DNA of 64,000 bases from Aeromonas salmonicida subsp. salmonicida. Its GTDB lineage: Bacteria; Pseudomonadota; Gammaproteobacteria; Enterobacterales; Aeromonadaceae. The position numbers were made by a program, and so were the translations under genes. Each line of letters starts with the position of its first letter. The stretch's first letter is position 1. Below the pieces are notes generated by a model. That model had not been told where the DNA came from. It saw nothing but the letters and a program-made list of their open reading frames with translations, and did not search any database. Positions 63,226 through 64,000 of this stretch are shown in pieces. The stretch covers positions 1-64,000 of the forward strand of contig NZ_LSGW01000103.1 in NCBI RefSeq assembly GCF_001643305.1. The letters run 5' to 3'.

Positions 63226-64000
<775 letters not shown>

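Overview
The window reads as core chromosome of a gammaproteobacterium of the genus Aeromonas, most likely Aeromonas salmonicida. Gene order resembles enterobacterial and Vibrio core blocks: ubiE-ubiJ-ubiB-tatABC-tatD, rhlB/trxA/rho, ubiD-fre, glyQS and fadA. The best species marker is a 475-residue protein at 48571-49998. Its arginine finger (R143) and ADP-ribosyltransferase glutamates (E401, E403) sit at the positions known for the A. salmonicida type III effector AexT. Several genes carry small deletions between short direct repeats (codA, livG, a LysE-type exporter, tag), which fits the pseudogene-rich genome of that species.

Layout. 1-326: end of an rRNA operon (5S tail, tRNA-Thr, terminator). 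561-2282: broken cytosine deaminase gene and the fluoride channel gene crcB. 2348-8838: ubiquinone (ubiE, ubiJ, ubiB), Tat export (tatA, tatB, tatC), tatD and hemB. 9062-15431: prlC and rsmJ, neighbours in E. coli, separated here by a GAF/PAS/GGDEF/EAL protein and a periplasmic solute-binding protein, with a remnant of a second prlC tail at the junction. 15503-20493: rof, gppA and rhlB, divergent from trxA and rho. 20600-28327: a periplasmic protein, ubiD, fre, ubiK, a Pla/VolA-type lipoprotein lipase, glpG and glpE. 28491-34677: damaged LysE exporter, AraC regulator and a livKHMGF branched-chain amino acid transporter whose livG has lost six residues next to its P-loop. 35113-40101: LacI-type regulator and an alpha-glucoside PTS cassette (aglB, aglA, aglR) bracketed by ~75-bp direct repeats. 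40190-46347: nitric oxide detoxification (norR divergent from norVW, then a YeaR-like protein and a NapH-like polyferredoxin). 46638-47864: aromatic amino acid permease. 48016-49998: AexT and its chaperone, divergent, each with an ExsA-like promoter. 50099-53460: EAL protein, solute-binding protein, P-loop kinase, lipoprotein. 53592-58908: glyS, glyQ, shortened tag, yiaD-like, ridA-like, tusA-like. 59080-64000: small membrane protein, orphan solute-binding protein with a two-component system, and the 3' part of fadA.

How the genes work together. Ubiquinone genes are scattered over several blocks (ubiE/J/B, ubiD, ubiK). The NO locus shows its full circuit in the DNA: three GT-N7-AC NorR sites, a sigma-54 promoter, and the reductase pair. 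The effector and its chaperone share a regulatory region with two oppositely oriented ExsA boxes, each 20 bp from a -10 element, so they should be co-induced with a type III secretion system encoded elsewhere. No CRISPR array, prophage or intact insertion sequence was seen. No wholly new system stands out; the most interesting signals are the recombination scars (agl repeats, prlC tail) and the run of repeat-mediated deletions.
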